A DNA stretch of 64,000 bases from Clostridia bacterium (GCA_017435385.1 JAFSFB010000001.1:1-64000), one strand, 5' to 3'; shown: positions 19,081 through 29,738, counted from the stretch's first letter. A program made the numbers and translations. Notes: generated by a model from the sequence alone, not told the origin.

Positions 19081-19266
19081 TTACCAACTTGCTTTCTTAA
19101 CGCCGGGGATCTGACCTGCGTGAGCCAGCTCTCTGAAGCAGATACGGCAAACGCCGTACTTGCGAAGATAAGCGTGAGGTCTTCCGCAGATCTTACATCT
19201 GTTATAGGCTCTTGTTGAATACTTAGCGGGGCGAGCCTGCTTGATTTTCATTGATGTTTTTGCCAC
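19081..19266 (-). CDS. rpsZ: 30S ribosomal protein S14, zinc-binding type
   Basis: A 61-aa type Z S14. [20 protein letters not shown] gives the CxxC...CxxC zinc site, and the short length distinguishes it from the longer zinc-free form. Some genomes also carry the zinc-free paralogue elsewhere; that cannot be judged from this window. Confidence 0.98.
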   Translation of the reverse strand: MAKTSMKIKQARPAKYSTRAYNRCKICGRPHAYLRKYGVCRICFRELAHAGQIPGVKKASW

Positions 19267-19278
19267 GGTAATCCCTCC

Positions 19279-19821
19279 TTATCTTGCGAACGGAGCGCCC
19301 ATAAGAGCAAGGAGCTCACGAGCCTCTTCGTCGGATTTAGCTGTTGTGACAAAGCAGATGTCCATGCCTCTTACCTTGTCAATCTTATCGTAGTCGATTT
19401 CGGGGAAGATGAGCTGTTCCTTGATACCCATGGAATAGTTGCCTCTTCCGTCGAATGAGTTGGGGTTAATGCCTCTGAAGTCACGAACTCTGGGGAGAGC
19501 GAGGTTGAAGAGTCTGTCAAGGAACTCATACATTCTGTCGCCTCTGAGAGTAACTTTAGCACCGATGACCATGCCTTCACGAAGCTTGAAGTTAGCAACG
19601 GACTTCTTTGCCTTGCAAACAACAGGTGTCTGACCTGTGATCTGCTTGAGGTCTGAAACTACAGCGTCAATTGCCTTTGAGTTGGTAATTGCTTCGCCGC
19701 AGCCAACGTTGATAACGATCTTATCAAGCTTGGGAATCTGCATAACGCTCTTGTACTCGAATTTCTTCATAAGAGCAGGTGCAACTTCTTTGACATACAT
19801 TTCTTTTAATCTTGCTGCCAT
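19279..19821 (-). CDS. rplE: 50S ribosomal protein L5
   Basis: L5, 180 aa, binds 5S rRNA and contacts tRNA. The segments [48 protein letters not shown] (residues about 119-149) and [10 protein letters not shown] are diagnostic. Confidence 0.98.
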   Translation of the reverse strand: MAARLKEMYVKEVAPALMKKFEYKSVMQIPKLDKIVINVGCGEAITNSKAIDAVVSDLKQITGQTPVVCKAKKSVANFKLREGMVIGAKVTLRGDRMYEFLDRLFNLALPRVRDFRGINPNSFDGRGNYSMGIKEQLIFPEIDYDKIDKVRGMDICFVTTAKSDEEARELLALMGAPFAR

Positions 19822-19840
19822 TTGTTGTTTCCTCCCTTAA

Positions 19841-20164
19841 TTAAAATTCTGCAAGGCAGTCGCTCTTCTTGCAAGTGCGAACCTTCTTGCCGTTTGCGTC
19901 GATCTTGTGGCCAACTCTTGTGGGTCTGCCGCACTTGGGGCAGATAAGCTGAACCTTGTCAGCATAGAGTGCGCTCTCAGCCTTGATAAGGCCGCCGGGC
20001 TCACCCATCTTGCGGGGCTTAACGTGTTTTGTAACGATGTTAACGCCTTCAACGATTACTTTGCCTTCTGAGGGGCTGACCTGCATGACCTTGCCTCTCT
20101 TGCCTCTGTACTTACCGTTGATAACAACGACTTCATCGCCTGTTTTAACATGAACCTTATTCAT
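19841..20164 (-). CDS. rplX: 50S ribosomal protein L24
   Basis: L24, 107 aa from the chosen start [15 protein letters not shown], with a KOW motif early and a C-terminal cysteine ribbon ([13 protein letters not shown]...CKKSDC) seen in many L24 proteins. The start was chosen from two adjacent ATG codons because the GGAGG site lies 8 bp from this one; a GTG further upstream is part of that site itself. Confidence 0.96.
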   Translation of the reverse strand: MNKVHVKTGDEVVVINGKYRGKRGKVMQVSPSEGKVIVEGVNIVTKHVKPRKMGEPGGLIKAESALYADKVQLICPKCGRPTRVGHKIDANGKKVRTCKKSDCLAEF

Positions 20165-20179
20165 CATTCGCACCTCCGA

Positions 20180-20548
20180 TTAAAGTACTTCGGGAGCGAG
20201 TGAAAGGATCTTTGTGTAATCCTTTTCACGGAGCTCTCTTGCTACGGGTCCAAAGATACGAGTGCCCTTGGGGTTCTTATCTTCCTTAATGATGACGGCT
20301 GCATTCTCATCGAAGCGAATGTAAGTTCCGTCGTCACGGCGAAGGCCGCTTGCGGTGCGTACTACTACCGCTTTTACAACATCGCCTTTTTTTACTACGC
20401 CACCGGGTGTTGCCTTTTTAACAGAAGCAACAACGACGTCGCCAATATTGGCATACCTCCTGCCGGAACCGCCGAGAACGCGAATGCACATGATTTCCTT
20501 CGCGCCGGTGTTGTCGGCAACCTTGAGGTAACTCTGCTGCTGTATCAC
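20180..20548 (-). CDS. rplN: 50S ribosomal protein L14
   Basis: L14, 122 aa, at the subunit interface. [27 protein letters not shown] at the start (residues 1-27), [24 protein letters not shown] in the middle and [28 protein letters not shown] at the end are typical. Confidence 0.98.
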   Translation of the reverse strand: MIQQQSYLKVADNTGAKEIMCIRVLGGSGRRYANIGDVVVASVKKATPGGVVKKGDVVKAVVVRTASGLRRDDGTYIRFDENAAVIIKEDKNPKGTRIFGPVARELREKDYTKILSLAPEVL

Positions 20549-20577
20549 AGTGTTTTCCTCCTTACATATCGGCTAAA

Positions 20578-20835
20578 TTACTTAGCCTTCTCAATGATTT
20601 CAACTACACGCCATCTCTTGTCCTTTGACAGGGGACGGGTTTCCATAACAAGCACTCTGTCGCCCATGCCGCACATGTTTGTTTCGTCGTGTGCCTTGAG
20701 CTTGTATGTGTTGTTAACGATCTTCTTGTAGAGAGGGTGTCTTACCCTGTCCTTAACGGATACGACAACAGTCTTATCCATCTTGTCGCTGGTAACGATA
20801 CCAACGCGAGTTTTTCTGAGGTTTCTTTCGCTCAT
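20578..20835 (-). CDS. rpsQ: 30S ribosomal protein S17
   Basis: S17, 85 aa, an OB-fold 16S rRNA-binding protein. [19 protein letters not shown] and [20 protein letters not shown] are diagnostic. Confidence 0.98.
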   Translation of the reverse strand: MSERNLRKTRVGIVTSDKMDKTVVVSVKDRVRHPLYKKIVNNTYKLKAHDETNMCGMGDRVLVMETRPLSKDKRWRVVEIIEKAK

Positions 20836-20856
20836 TGAATTTTAACCTCCCTTTCC

Positions 20857-21060
20857 TTACGCCTTGGTGCCGTGAAGTTCGATATCTCTCTGTACTGTCT
20901 TAATACGAGCGATATCCTTTTTAACGGCACTGATTCGCATCGGGTTGTCGAGCTGGTTTACGGCTTGCTGGAAGCGCAGTTTGAACAGCTCATCCTTCAG
21001 CTCAAGAAGCTTAGCATCCAGCTCTGCGGCGGAAAGTTTTCTGATTTCACTGGCTTTCAT
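20857..21060 (-). CDS. rpmC: 50S ribosomal protein L29
   Basis: L29, 67 aa, a two-helix protein at the tunnel exit. [31 protein letters not shown] fits along the first 31 residues. Its ATG overlaps the rplP stop by one base. Confidence 0.98.
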   Translation of the reverse strand: MKASEIRKLSAAELDAKLLELKDELFKLRFQQAVNQLDNPMRISAVKKDIARIKTVQRDIELHGTKA

Positions 21061-21485
21061 TATTGCTCACCACCCAATTCTTCTTTAGTAACAAATTTAC
21101 ATTTAATAGGAAGCTTGTTAGCTGCAAGACGCATAGCTTCTGCAGCAAGCTCTCTGTCAACGCCGGCGATTTCAAACATAACTCTGCCGGGCTTAACAAC
21201 TGCAACCCAATACTCGGGAGAACCTTTACCTGAACCCATTCGTGTTTCAGCGGGCTTCTCTGTGATGGGCTTGTCGGGGAAGATCTTGATCCAAACCTGA
21301 CCGCCACGCTTGATATATCTTGTCATAGCGATACGGGCTGCCTCAATCTGGTTTGAGGTAATCCAAGCGGGTTCAAGAGCTACAAGGCCGTACTGACCGT
21401 AAGTAACTGTGTTACCTCTTGTAGCCTTACCCTTAAGTCTGCCTCTCTGTACTCTGCGGTACTTAACGCGCTTAGGTAAAAGCAT
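21060..21485 (-). CDS. rplP: 50S ribosomal protein L16
   Basis: L16, 141 aa, organises the A-site side of the peptidyl transferase centre. [24 protein letters not shown] at the start (residues 1-24) and [21 protein letters not shown] in the middle (residues 81-101) are characteristic. One-base overlaps join it to rpsC and rpmC. Confidence 0.98.
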   Translation of the reverse strand: MLLPKRVKYRRVQRGRLKGKATRGNTVTYGQYGLVALEPAWITSNQIEAARIAMTRYIKRGGQVWIKIFPDKPITEKPAETRMGSGKGSPEYWVAVVKPGRVMFEIAGVDRELAAEAMRLAANKLPIKCKFVTKEELGGEQ

Positions 21486-22168
21486 TACTTGTTACCTCCT
21501 TCTCTGCGTCTTCTGGGGCGGGAGCTGTTTCTGCTTTCGTGCAGAACCTCGCCTCTGTAAAGCCAAACCTTAACGCCGATACGGCCGTAGGTTGTCTTAG
21601 CTTCTGCAAAGCCGTAGTCGATGTCGGCTCTGATGGTCTGAAGGGGAATTGTTCCCTCTTTGTAAGTTTCGGAACGTGCAATTTCTGCACCGCCAACACG
21701 GCCTGAAACCTGAGTCTTGATGCCCTTTGCGCCGAGCTTCATAGCACGGCCGATAGCCTGCTTGAGAGCACGACGGTAAGAAATTCTTCTTTCGAGCTGT
21801 GAAGCAATGCTTTCAGCAACAAGCTGTGCATTGAGGTCGGGCTGCTTGATTTCGATGATGTTCAGCGAAACCTCTTTGCCGCCGAGCTTCTTCTCACAGA
21901 TCTTCTTGAGCTTTTCGATCTCTGCGCCCTGTCTGCCGATAACCATACCGGGCTTTGCACAGTGGATGTTGACGTAAACTCTCTTTGCGTCACGCTCAAT
22001 CTCAACCTTGGGAACTCCTGCGGGAGCAAGCTTCTCAAGAAGGTACTCACGAAGATTGTAGTCCTCAACGAGAGTATCGCCGAACTTTTCGGGAGCCGCA
22101 TACCAGCGGGATTCCCAGTTCTTAATAACACCGATTCTTAAACCGGTAGGATTAATTTTCTGTCCCAT
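21485..22168 (-). CDS. rpsC: 30S ribosomal protein S3
   Basis: S3, 227 aa, forms the mRNA entry channel and has helicase activity with S4 and S5. The KH type II domain contains [17 protein letters not shown] (GxxG), and the C-terminal domain has [27 protein letters not shown] (residues about 144-170). Overlaps rplP by one base. Confidence 0.98.
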   Translation of the reverse strand: MGQKINPTGLRIGVIKNWESRWYAAPEKFGDTLVEDYNLREYLLEKLAPAGVPKVEIERDAKRVYVNIHCAKPGMVIGRQGAEIEKLKKICEKKLGGKEVSLNIIEIKQPDLNAQLVAESIASQLERRISYRRALKQAIGRAMKLGAKGIKTQVSGRVGGAEIARSETYKEGTIPLQTIRADIDYGFAEAKTTYGRIGVKVWLYRGEVLHESRNSSRPRRRREGGNK

Positions 22169-22187
22169 TGTTTAACCTCCTCCTCGC

Positions 22188-22550
22188 TTATTCCATTTCC
22201 TTGAGAACAAGGGTGATGTGAGATGTCTTCTTATTGATGCGGAACGCTCTGCCCTGAGCTCTGGGGCGGACTCTCTTGAGAGTGGGGCCCTGGCTTACGC
22301 TGCACTCTGCAACGTAAAGGCGGCTGACGTCCATGTTGTTGTTGTTTTCAGCATTAGCCATTGCTGACTTTAAAAGCTTCATCAAGGGTTCACACGCGGC
22401 CTTGGGCGTGTACTTGAGAATTGCCATTGCCTTATCTGCGGGCTGATTGCGGATTAAGTCAAGCACAATCTGAACCTTGCGAGGCGCAATACGAATATAA
22501 GTGGCTTTAGCTGTTGCTGTGGGCACACTCTGCATTGCCATATCTGACAT
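22188..22550 (-). CDS. rplV: 50S ribosomal protein L22
   Basis: L22, 120 aa, lines the exit tunnel with its long beta hairpin ([19 protein letters not shown]). The N-terminal [16 protein letters not shown] is diagnostic. The first twelve residues are a short extension. Confidence 0.98.
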   Translation of the reverse strand: MSDMAMQSVPTATAKATYIRIAPRKVQIVLDLIRNQPADKAMAILKYTPKAACEPLMKLLKSAMANAENNNNMDVSRLYVAECSVSQGPTLKRVRPRAQGRAFRINKKTSHITLVLKEME

Positions 22551-22573
22551 TGTTAATACACTCCTTTCGCCGA

Positions 22574-22855
22574 TTATTTACCGTTATTTGATGTTTTTGA
22601 GCCTGCATGACCTCTGAAGGTTCTTGTAGGCGCAAATTCGCCGAGCTTGTGACCTACCATATCTTCTGTTACATAAACAGGAACATGCTTGCGTCCGTCG
22701 TGAACTGCAAATGTGTGGCCGACAAAGTCGGGGAAGATTGTGGATGAGCGGCTCCAGGTCTTAAGAACCTGCTTCTCGCCTGCTTCGTTCATCTTCTGAA
22801 CTCTTTCGAGCAGTTTAGGCTGCACAAAAGGTCCTTTTTTAACGCTTCTGCCCAT
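22574..22855 (-). CDS. rpsS: 30S ribosomal protein S19
   Basis: S19, 93 aa, in the 30S head with S13. [16 protein letters not shown], the [21 protein letters not shown] block ([13 protein letters not shown]) and [14 protein letters not shown] are invariant. Confidence 0.98.
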   Translation of the reverse strand: MGRSVKKGPFVQPKLLERVQKMNEAGEKQVLKTWSRSSTIFPDFVGHTFAVHDGRKHVPVYVTEDMVGHKLGEFAPTRTFRGHAGSKTSNNGK

Positions 22856-22874
22856 TATTATCTGCTCCTTTCAC

Positions 22875-23708
22875 TTATTTGTCGTTACGACGCTTTATGA
22901 TAAGCTTGTCGGACGTTTTCTTTGTCTTTCTGGTCTTGTAACCGAGAGCGGGCTTGCCCCAAGGTGTAACAGGACCGGATCTGCCGATGGGAGCCTTACC
23001 TTCACCACCGCCGTGGGGGTGATCGCAGGGGTTCATGACTGAACCACGAACTGTAGGTCTCCAACCCATGTGACGCTTACGGCCGGCCTTACCAACCTTA
23101 ACGTTTTCATGGTCGAGGTTGCCTACCTGGCCGATTGTAGCCATGCAGGAAACGGGAACGTTGCGAAGCTCGCCTGAGGGAAGACGGAGAAGAGCGTAAA
23201 CGCCTTCTTTAGCCATGAGCTGAGCGGAGTTACCTGCTGCTCTTGCAAGCTGGCCGCCTCTGCCGGGGTAGAGCTCAACGTTGTGAATAACTGTACCAAC
23301 GGGGATGTTGGTGAGGGGAAGTGCGTTACCGGGCTTGATGTCAGCGCTTGCGCCGGCAACAACGGTATCGCCTACCTTCAGACCTGCGGGCTGAAGGATG
23401 TATCTCTTTTCGCCGTCTTCATACTGAAGAAGAGCGATGAAAGCAGAGCGGTTGGGATCGTACTCAACGCTTGCTACCTGTGCGGGAATATCGAACTTAT
23501 CTCTCTTGAAGTCGATAACACGATACTTTCTTCTCTGTCCGCCACCACGATGACGAACCGTGATTCTTCCGTAGCTGTTGCGGCCGCTGTTCTTCTTGAG
23601 AGAAACAAGCAGGCTTCTTTCGGGAGCAACCTTTGAAAGCTCGGAATAATCTGTAGTCGACATGTTACGTCTTGCGTTACTTGTCGGCTTGTAAAGCTTA
23701 ATAGACAT
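22875..23708 (-). CDS. rplB: 50S ribosomal protein L2
   Basis: L2, 277 aa, essential for subunit association and peptidyl transfer. [17 protein letters not shown] at the start, [17 protein letters not shown], and the C-terminal [19 protein letters not shown] with the conserved active-site-near His are present. It is preceded by an unusually long 107-bp gap after rplW. Confidence 0.98.
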   Translation of the reverse strand: MSIKLYKPTSNARRNMSTTDYSELSKVAPERSLLVSLKKNSGRNSYGRITVRHRGGGQRRKYRVIDFKRDKFDIPAQVASVEYDPNRSAFIALLQYEDGEKRYILQPAGLKVGDTVVAGASADIKPGNALPLTNIPVGTVIHNVELYPGRGGQLARAAGNSAQLMAKEGVYALLRLPSGELRNVPVSCMATIGQVGNLDHENVKVGKAGRKRHMGWRPTVRGSVMNPCDHPHGGGEGKAPIGRSGPVTPWGKPALGYKTRKTKKTSDKLIIKRRNDK

Positions 23709-23794
23709 TTTTCTACACTCTCCTTATAGCGGCTTTGCGGAGCAATGTCATTCTCCATACCTTACCGCCGGATTTAATAGGAACCTTGTCCTTT

Positions 23795-23812
23795 GATTAC
23801 CGTTAAGTAATC
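23795..23812 (-). other. Short hairpin in the rplW-rplB gap
   Basis: GATTAC (23795-23800) and GTAATC (23807-23812) can pair across a six-base loop directly after the rplW stop codon. The 107-bp gap around it has no gene. Possibly an RNA processing or stability site; weak. Confidence 0.35.
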
Positions 23813-23815
23813 GGA

Positions 23816-24112
23816 TTACATCATTCCGTCAAAGAATTCGATTGTTTTGGAGTCTTCGGTAAGAGTAACGATTGCCTTCTTGCGAGAAGCTGTGTAGCCC
23901 TCGTAGCGACCGTATCTTCTGAGCTTACCGTCAACATTGATTGTGTTAACCTTTGCTACCTTAACATCAAAGAGCTTTTCGACAGCAGCCTTGATTTCAA
24001 CCTTGTTTGCATCCTTTGCAACTTCAAAGGTGTACTTTCTGTCTGCGATGCCGTCCATGCTGTTTTCAGTGATGATGGGGCGGAGGATAATATCCTGTGC
24101 TAACTTGCTCAT
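23816..24112 (-). CDS. rplW: 50S ribosomal protein L23
   Basis: L23, 98 aa, at the tunnel exit where trigger factor and SRP dock. [13 protein letters not shown], the [12 protein letters not shown]-like helix and [15 protein letters not shown] are typical. Its ATG overlaps the rplD stop by four bases, so translation is coupled. Confidence 0.98.
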   Translation of the reverse strand: MSKLAQDIILRPIITENSMDGIADRKYTFEVAKDANKVEIKAAVEKLFDVKVAKVNTINVDGKLRRYGRYEGYTASRKKAIVTLTEDSKTIEFFDGMM

Positions 24113-24732
24113 GCGTAAACCTCCTCGATCTTGCTTACGGCATCCTTGAGAACTACAACTGTGTCGCAGTTAAGGATATCGTAAACGTTGAGTGTGGTGG
24201 CAAGAGTTGTGCTTACGCCTGCAATGTTTCTTGCTGAGCGGTAAACAACATCATTCTTCTCGGGAAGAACGAAGAGAACCTTCTTGCCTGTTTCAAGTGC
24301 GTTAACAACCTTAGCCATTTCCTTTGTCTTGATTGCGTCAAGCTTGATATCGTCGAGAACGATGAGCTCGCTGTCAGCAACCTTAGCGGAAAGAGCAGAC
24401 TTGATAGCAAGTCTTCTGACCTTCTTGTTAACATCCTTGTGATACTTTCTGGGCTTGGGGCCGTGAGAGATACCGCCGTGATACCACTGGGGAGCTCTTG
24501 TCGAACCCTGTCTTGCGCGGCCGGTTCCCTTCTGTCTCCAGGGCTTCTTACCGCCGCCGCTTACTTCTGATCTGGTAAGGGTAGACTGTGTGCCCTGACG
24601 CTGATTTGCCAGATATGCTACTACGCAAAGGTGCATAGCAGGAATGCTGGGTTCGATTCCAAAGATGCTTTCGTTAAGCTCCATGTCGGAAACCTTTTTA
24701 CCTGTCATGTCGAAAACTGATACTGTAGGCAT
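24109..24732 (-). CDS. rplD: 50S ribosomal protein L4
   Basis: L4, 207 aa. Its central tunnel loop is visible ([40 protein letters not shown]). L4 is the classic autogenous repressor of the S10 operon in enterobacteria and has a different leader-binding role in Bacilli; whether it binds the 320-nt leader here is unknown. Confidence 0.98.
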   Translation of the reverse strand: MPTVSVFDMTGKKVSDMELNESIFGIEPSIPAMHLCVVAYLANQRQGTQSTLTRSEVSGGGKKPWRQKGTGRARQGSTRAPQWYHGGISHGPKPRKYHKDVNKKVRRLAIKSALSAKVADSELIVLDDIKLDAIKTKEMAKVVNALETGKKVLFVLPEKNDVVYRSARNIAGVSTTLATTLNVYDILNCDTVVVLKDAVSKIEEVYA

Positions 24733-24750
24733 TCTTTTCTACTCCTTTCC

Positions 24751-25386
24751 TTAAGCTTTCTTAACTGAGTCACGGACAACAACGATTCCGCCCTTGGGGC
24801 CGGGGATGGCACCCTTGATTGCGAGAAGGTTGTTCTCTGCGTCAATCTTTGCAACTACGAGATTCTGGATTGTTACTCTTTCGCAGCCAAGGTGACCTGC
24901 AAGCTTCTTTCCCTTATAAACTCTTGAGGGATCGGAGCAGGCGCCCAGAGAACCGGCATGTCTTGCAACGGGACCTGTACCGTGGGATTCCTTGAGTCTG
25001 GAGAAGTTCCATCTCTTGATAGCACCGGCAGTACCCTTACCCTTGCTTGTGCCGACTACGTCTACCTTTTCGCCGACTGCAAAGATGTCTGCCTTGATTG
25101 TGTCGCCCACATTGATGCTTGCCATATCGTCAAGCTTGAACTCCTTGAGAGTCTTCTTGGGAGCAACGTCAGCCTTCTTGAAGTGGCCCATCATGGGCTT
25201 GTTCACACGCTGAACCTTTACGTCGCCGTAACCGAGCTGAACTGCTTCGTAACCGTCGTTTTCGATTGTCTTCTTCATAACGACGTTGCAGGGGCCGGCT
25301 TCAACAACTGTTACGGGAATAACATTTCCCTTTTCGTCGAAAATCTGAGTCATACCGATTTTCTTGCCGATGATTGCTTTCTGCAT
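24751..25386 (-). CDS. rplC: 50S ribosomal protein L3
   Basis: L3, 211 aa, reaches the peptidyl transferase centre. [20 protein letters not shown] at the start, the [17 protein letters not shown] block and the [17 protein letters not shown] segment are diagnostic. Starts 66 bp after rpsJ. Confidence 0.98.
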   Translation of the reverse strand: MQKAIIGKKIGMTQIFDEKGNVIPVTVVEAGPCNVVMKKTIENDGYEAVQLGYGDVKVQRVNKPMMGHFKKADVAPKKTLKEFKLDDMASINVGDTIKADIFAVGEKVDVVGTSKGKGTAGAIKRWNFSRLKESHGTGPVARHAGSLGACSDPSRVYKGKKLAGHLGCERVTIQNLVVAKIDAENNLLAIKGAIPGPKGGIVVVRDSVKKA

Positions 25387-25452
25387 TTTATGCTTTCCTC
25401 CTTTAGGTTATTGGTTGACCTCTCGGGCCAACATGACCTGCATTTGTTGAAA

Positions 25453-25764
25453 TTAAAGCTTGATTTCGATTTCAACGCCTGCGGGAAGCTCAAGACCTGT
25501 CAGAGCTTCAACTGTCTTTGCTGAAGGTCTGATAATGTCGATAAGCCTTTTGTGAGTTCTCTGCTCAAACTGTTCACGGCTGTCCTTATACTTATGGACC
25601 GCACGAAGAATTGTAACAACTTCCTTCTCTGTGGGAAGGGGAACGGGACCCGAAACCTGAGCGCCTGTTCTCTTAGCTGTTTCTACGATCTTTTCCGAAG
25701 CCTTGTCGACAACGCTGTGATCATAGCCCTTGAGCCTGATTCTGATTTTTCCCTTTACTGCCAT
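25453..25764 (-). CDS. rpsJ: 30S ribosomal protein S10
   Basis: S10, 103 aa, also the NusE partner of NusB in transcription antitermination. [25 protein letters not shown] and the [15 protein letters not shown] block are invariant. It is the first gene of the operon; no tuf, fusA or rpsL lies upstream in this window. A long leader precedes it. Confidence 0.98.
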   Translation of the reverse strand: MAVKGKIRIRLKGYDHSVVDKASEKIVETAKRTGAQVSGPVPLPTEKEVVTILRAVHKYKDSREQFEQRTHKRLIDIIRPSAKTVEALTGLELPAGVEIEIKL

Positions 25765-26084
25765 TTGGAACGCCTCCTTAAAATTTGGCGGGCTTAGAAC
25801 TGCAAACTTTGTGAAAACTGTCCCGGGTGTTTCAACCCGTCCGATTTAAAAACCGGAAAAACATATTTCCGGGTTGGCTTTCGCTCATTTGCACATGGGT
25901 ATCCCGCAGCAAGGCCGCCCGGGAATGGCAGACCTTCGCAAGGACACAAATCGCCCGGTTTAAAATCGGACATACTCCGCGGAAATTTCCTGCCTCAGAG
26001 GGCAGCCACCTCCCGCATCATCGCATATCATGCATGCAACAGGATGGGTTTTGGGCATAATTTGCCCCTAATCCTTGAGCATGC
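25765..26084 (-). ncRNA. S10 operon 5' leader (about 320 nt, structured)
   Basis: The stretch between the inferred transcription start near 26084 and rpsJ carries several stems on the minus strand: CTGCC/GGCAG (hexamer loop), CCGGAAA/TTTCCGG, and CGGGT/ACCCG with a TGAAAC loop, close to the rpsJ ribosome binding site. A 32-codon frame (25960-26058, starting MPKTHPVACM) has an AGGGG site 7 bp upstream but may be chance. The length and structures suggest a regulatory leader, perhaps bound by a ribosomal protein. I cannot match it to a specific known leader family. Confidence 0.55.
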
Positions 26085-26090
26085 TCGAAT

Positions 26091-26119
26091 ATAATATCAT
26101 ATGGAGTCAAGCTTGTCAA
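26091..26119 (-). promoter_or_regulatory. Main promoter of the S10-spc-alpha operon
   Basis: On the minus strand: perfect -35 TTGACA (26119-26114), a 17-bp spacer, -10 TATTAT (26096-26091). This is a strong sigma-A promoter, as expected for ribosomal protein genes. Confidence 0.88.
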
Positions 26120-26310
26120 TAGTTTTTTTAAAAAATTTTTTGAGTCTTCAGGAGCCTCAATCCCAATGATATCAAGGCTTTTGCGCTTTAACGGAACAGA
26201 GTGCATCTCTGCGGGAAATGCATATATATAAAAGGTATAGTAATATAATTGTTGACATATTCCGAGGATATACAACATCATGTGGTCAGAATAAAAATGG
26301 TGCTTACATA

Positions 26311-26339
26311 TTGATAAACACAATTTTTTATGATAGAAT
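26311..26339 (+). promoter_or_regulatory. Promoter of the 104-aa conserved protein gene
   Basis: TTGATA (26311-26316), 17 bp, TAGAAT (26334-26339), 32 bp before the start codon. The stretch 26120-26310 between the two divergent promoters is AT-rich and shows nothing else. Confidence 0.6.
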
Positions 26340-26371
26340 AGGCAAGTAAGCTATGAAAGGAGTTTTTGACT

Positions 26372-26686
26372 ATGATAGGCTTAGGAAAATGGGCATGCAG
26401 CGTAAATACAATGTTTTTCTCGGGTGACGTTGATTTTGAAATTTTTGATAATAACGGTGAATACGGCTTCAATCTCAACATTCCCAACATAAAAATCCCC
26501 GACATCAAGGTTGTTGATGTTGAAGAGGATGACGACACAATTACGGCAACCGTTCAGACGAGTCTGCTCGAGGGCAAGGACATTGTTATCGTTGTCACGA
26601 TTGACGAAGATACCTTCGACGGTTATATCAAGGTTCCCATGTTCGGCAAGGTCAAGCTCAAAAACGGCAGAAGGATTTCAGAATAA
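26372..26686 (+). CDS. Conserved small protein of unknown function (104 aa)
   Basis: A 104-residue acidic protein starting MIGLGKWACSVNTMFFSGD. The rest alternates short beta strands (KIPDIKVVDVEEDDDTITAT, DIVIVVTIDEDTFDGYIKVP) and ends in a basic strand KVKLKNGRR, suggesting a small all-beta fold. There is no signal peptide or membrane segment. The start was chosen because AAAGGAG lies 9 bp upstream; the frame is open two codons further. It has its own promoter and its own terminator, so it is a stand-alone unit between the ribosomal operon and secA. I do not recognise the family. Confidence 0.85.
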   Translation: MIGLGKWACSVNTMFFSGDVDFEIFDNNGEYGFNLNIPNIKIPDIKVVDVEEDDDTITATVQTSLLEGKDIVIVVTIDEDTFDGYIKVPMFGKVKLKNGRRISE

Positions 26687-26700
26687 TCAAATATAAACAG

Positions 26701-26734
26701 CAACCGCACTGCGTAAAACAGTGCGGTTGTTTTG
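26701..26734 (+). terminator. Intrinsic terminator of the 104-aa protein gene
   Basis: CAACCGCACTG (26701-26711) pairs perfectly with CAGTGCGGTTG (26719-26729), followed by TTTTG. Confidence 0.92.
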
Positions 26735-26760
26735 TTCAGTGTTTTAATTGAGAGAAATGC

Positions 26761-26976
26761 TCGGTTCGCCTTTTGTGTTTATTCAGCAGACGGAAAAGGA
26801 TGAAACGGGCGTTTTCTTTGAGTAACAGCGTATCAGTTATACGCCGAACGAGAAAAATCGTTCGGTTCGCCTTTCGTGTTTGTTCAGCAGACGGAAAAGG
26901 ATGAAACGGGCGTTTTCTTTGAGTGACGGCGTATCCAGTTATACGCCGAACGAGAAAAAACGTTCGGTTCGCCTTT
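26761..26976. repeat. Two-and-a-bit copies of a ~101-bp tandem repeat with internal hairpins
   Basis: Copy 1 is 26761-26861, copy 2 is 26862-26963, and a third copy stops after about 13 bases where the secA stop region begins. Copies differ at a few positions only. Each unit holds two possible hairpins: GCGTAT/ATACGC with a short loop, and CCGAACGA/TCGTTCGG with an A-rich loop across the copy junction. No open frame or promoter-like use is evident. It fills the gap between the terminator at 26734 and the 3' end of secA. Confidence 0.9.
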
Positions 26977-29738
26977 TACGGCGCTGAATTTTTAGAAACA
27001 TCGCCGCAGCACTTCTTATATTTCTTGCCGCTGCCGCAGGGACACGGATCGTTGGGGGCAACCTTTTCTTTTTTCTTTACGGTTCTGCCCTTTTCGCTTC
27101 CGTCGGATGCGCCGCTTGTTCCCGTGATCTTTGCGGTCTGCTCACGCTTGGTTTCTTCTTTATTTCTTATCATGACTGTAAGGATCTGTCTTGCGGTATC
27201 CTCACGGATCTCCTCGTTCATGCCGTCAAACATATCCGAGCCTACCTGACGGTAAGCAACAACGGGGTCGGTCTGACCGTAAGCACGCAGACCGATTCCT
27301 CTGCGGAGCTGATCCATGGCATCGATATGATCCATCCACTTGCTGTCAACATTTCTGAGAAGAACCATCTTTTCGATATCACGCATAACGGGCTCGCCGT
27401 TTTCGTTCGTGCCGAAAAGCTCTTCTCTTTCGGCATATCTTGAGCTTGCCTTTTCGAGAAGCGCCTCACGGATCTCTTCCTTGTCGGTCACATCCTCGAA
27501 ATCGCCGTCGGAAACAAGTCCCCAGCCCTTGAATTTATCTTTAAGACCGTCAAAGTTCCAGTCCTTCTTTGAAGCCTGATCGGAGCAGAACATGTCGACC
27601 GCCTCGTTGATGCTGTTTTCAATCATTCGGGTGATAACGGGCTTGAGCTCCTCGCCGTCAAGCACCTGATTTCTCTGCTTATAGATAAGCTCTCTCTGAC
27701 GGTTCATGACATCGTCATACTGAAGAACGCTCTTTCTGATTGCGAAGTTTCTGCCCTCGATCTTCTTCTGAGCGCTTTCGATCGTGTTGGAGATCATCTT
27801 CGCCTCGATGGGCATATCCTCGGGTGTCTTGAGAGTGTTCATGATCGAATTGATTCTCTCACCGCCGAAAAGACGCATGAGATCATCCTCTGTCGAAAGG
27901 AAGAAACGGCTTGCGCCTGGATCGCCCTGACGGCCTGCTCGGCCTCGGAGCTGATTATCGATTCGTCTGGATTCGTGGCGTTCCGTGCCGACGATGAAAA
28001 GTCCGCCCGCATCCCTGACCTTTTCGGCTTCGGGAGCAATTTCGGAATCGTATTTCTTTTCGAGAGAAGTATAGAGAGCTCTTGCATCGAGAATCTCCTG
28101 ATTATCGGTTTCCGCAAAGCCCGTTGCCTCGGCAATAAGCTCTTCGGTGCAGCCCATGCGGCGCATCTCGGATTTTGCAAGATATTCGGCATTACCGCCG
28201 AGCTTGATGTCGGTTCCTCGGCCTGCCATATTGGTTGCGATCGTTACGGAGCCGAACTTGCCCGCCTGAGCAACGATTTCGGCTTCCTTTTCATGGTGCT
28301 TTGCATTGAGGACTTCGTGCTTGATGCCCTTTCTTTTGAGAAGAAGGCTGAGAAGCTCAGACTTTTCGATCGATACCGTACCGACAAGCACGGGCTGTCC
28401 CTTGGCGTGGCATTCCTCGATCGTGTCAATAACGGCAAGGAACTTCGCCTTTTCGGTCTTATATACAACATCGGGCATATCGTTTCTTATCATGGGCTTG
28501 TTGGTGGGGATCTCGATAACATCAAGACCGTAAATCTGATTGAATTCGGCTTCCTCCGTCATCGCAGTACCCGTCATGCCCGAAAGCTTTTTATAAAGAC
28601 GGAAATAGTTCTGGAAGGTGATGGTTGCAAGAGTTTTGCTCTCGTGCTCAACATTTACGCCTTCCTTGGCTTCGATAGCCTGATGCAGACCTTCGTTATA
28701 GCGTCTGCCGAGCATGATTCTGCCCGTGAATTCGTCAACGATGAGAACCTGATTATCCTTGACAACGTAGTCAACATCACGCTTCATAACGCCGATAGCC
28801 TTGATAGCCTGATTGATATGGTGCTGAATCGTCATGTTTTCGGCATCCATGAGATTTTCGAGGTTAAAGAAAGACTCCGCCTTGGCAACGCCTGCTTTCG
28901 TGAGCGTTGCGGTCTTTGCCTTTTCGTCAACAACATAATCGCAGCTCTCGTCAACAAGGTCTTCTATATTCTCCTTGGAATTGACCTCCTTGATCCTCGT
29001 GCATTTAAGGGAAAGCGCAAAACGGTTCGCCATTTTGTAAAGGTCGGTCGACTTTTCACCTCTGCCCGAAATGATAAGAGGTGTTCTTGCTTCGTCAATA
29101 AGAATCGAGTCAACCTCGTCGACAACGGCGAAGCTGTGACCTCTCTGAACCTTATGCTCTTTATATACAACCATATTGTCACGCAGATAGTCGAAGCCCA
29201 TTTCGTTGTTCGTGCCGTAGGTAATATCTGCGGCATAGGCTTCCTTGCGCTCGGGATTTTCTTTTTCATGAACGATCAGACCGACGGTAAGACCCATGAA
29301 ACGGTAAACCTTGCCCATCCATTCGCTGTCACGGCGTGCAAGATAATCGTTGACCGTAACGATATGAACGCCTTCGCCCGTGAGAGCGTTGAGGTATGCG
29401 GGAAGAGTCGCAACGAGCGTTTTACCTTCGCCCGTTCTCATTTCGGCAATTCTGCCCTGATGAAGAATAATTCCGCCGATGATCTGAACGGGGAAATGCT
29501 TCATGCCGATAACTCGCCACGATGCCTCACGGCAAGCCGCAAAAGCCTCGGGAAGAATATCGTCGAGCGTTTCTCCGTTTGCAAGGCGCTGTTTGAACTC
29601 GGGAGTTTTTGCCTGAAGCTGTTCATCGGTCAGCTTTGAAAATTCCTCCTCAAGGTCAAGAACCTTATTGCAAAGCGGCTTGATGCGCTTGATCTCTTTC
29701 GTCGAATAGTCGCCGAAAATCTTGGTTAAAAAGCCCAT
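26976..29738 (-). CDS. secA: Preprotein translocase ATPase SecA
   Basis: SecA, 920 aa, the motor that drives unfolded preproteins through SecYEG. The order is DEAD-type NBD1 with [17 protein letters not shown] (Walker A), [20 protein letters not shown] (Walker B, DEVD) and the inserted preprotein cross-linking domain; NBD2 with [14 protein letters not shown] and [11 protein letters not shown]; then the scaffold and wing domains. The tail is [19 protein letters not shown], the zinc-binding SecB/ribosome-binding motif. The start [12 protein letters not shown] was chosen because the upstream in-frame GTG is part of its GAGGTG ribosome site. It stands alone, far from secY. Confidence 0.98.
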   Translation of the reverse strand: MGFLTKIFGDYSTKEIKRIKPLCNKVLDLEEEFSKLTDEQLQAKTPEFKQRLANGETLDDILPEAFAACREASWRVIGMKHFPVQIIGGIILHQGRIAEMRTGEGKTLVATLPAYLNALTGEGVHIVTVNDYLARRDSEWMGKVYRFMGLTVGLIVHEKENPERKEAYAADITYGTNNEMGFDYLRDNMVVYKEHKVQRGHSFAVVDEVDSILIDEARTPLIISGRGEKSTDLYKMANRFALSLKCTRIKEVNSKENIEDLVDESCDYVVDEKAKTATLTKAGVAKAESFFNLENLMDAENMTIQHHINQAIKAIGVMKRDVDYVVKDNQVLIVDEFTGRIMLGRRYNEGLHQAIEAKEGVNVEHESKTLATITFQNYFRLYKKLSGMTGTAMTEEAEFNQIYGLDVIEIPTNKPMIRNDMPDVVYKTEKAKFLAVIDTIEECHAKGQPVLVGTVSIEKSELLSLLLKRKGIKHEVLNAKHHEKEAEIVAQAGKFGSVTIATNMAGRGTDIKLGGNAEYLAKSEMRRMGCTEELIAEATGFAETDNQEILDARALYTSLEKKYDSEIAPEAEKVRDAGGLFIVGTERHESRRIDNQLRGRAGRQGDPGASRFFLSTEDDLMRLFGGERINSIMNTLKTPEDMPIEAKMISNTIESAQKKIEGRNFAIRKSVLQYDDVMNRQRELIYKQRNQVLDGEELKPVITRMIENSINEAVDMFCSDQASKKDWNFDGLKDKFKGWGLVSDGDFEDVTDKEEIREALLEKASSRYAEREELFGTNENGEPVMRDIEKMVLLRNVDSKWMDHIDAMDQLRRGIGLRAYGQTDPVVAYRQVGSDMFDGMNEEIREDTARQILTVMIRNKEETKREQTAKITGTSGASDGSEKGRTVKKKEKVAPNDPCPCGSGKKYKKCCGDVSKNSAP

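Noticed and set aside
26761-26976. CRISPR array
   Set aside because: Only two full units of about 101 bp joined head to tail with no spacers and no cas genes.
27975-29639. A 554-codon open frame opposite secA
   Set aside because: It is the antisense of the unambiguous secA gene; such long antisense frames arise from the codon bias here. The same applies to long frames opposite malic enzyme, the rhamnosidase, the lipase and the histidine kinase.
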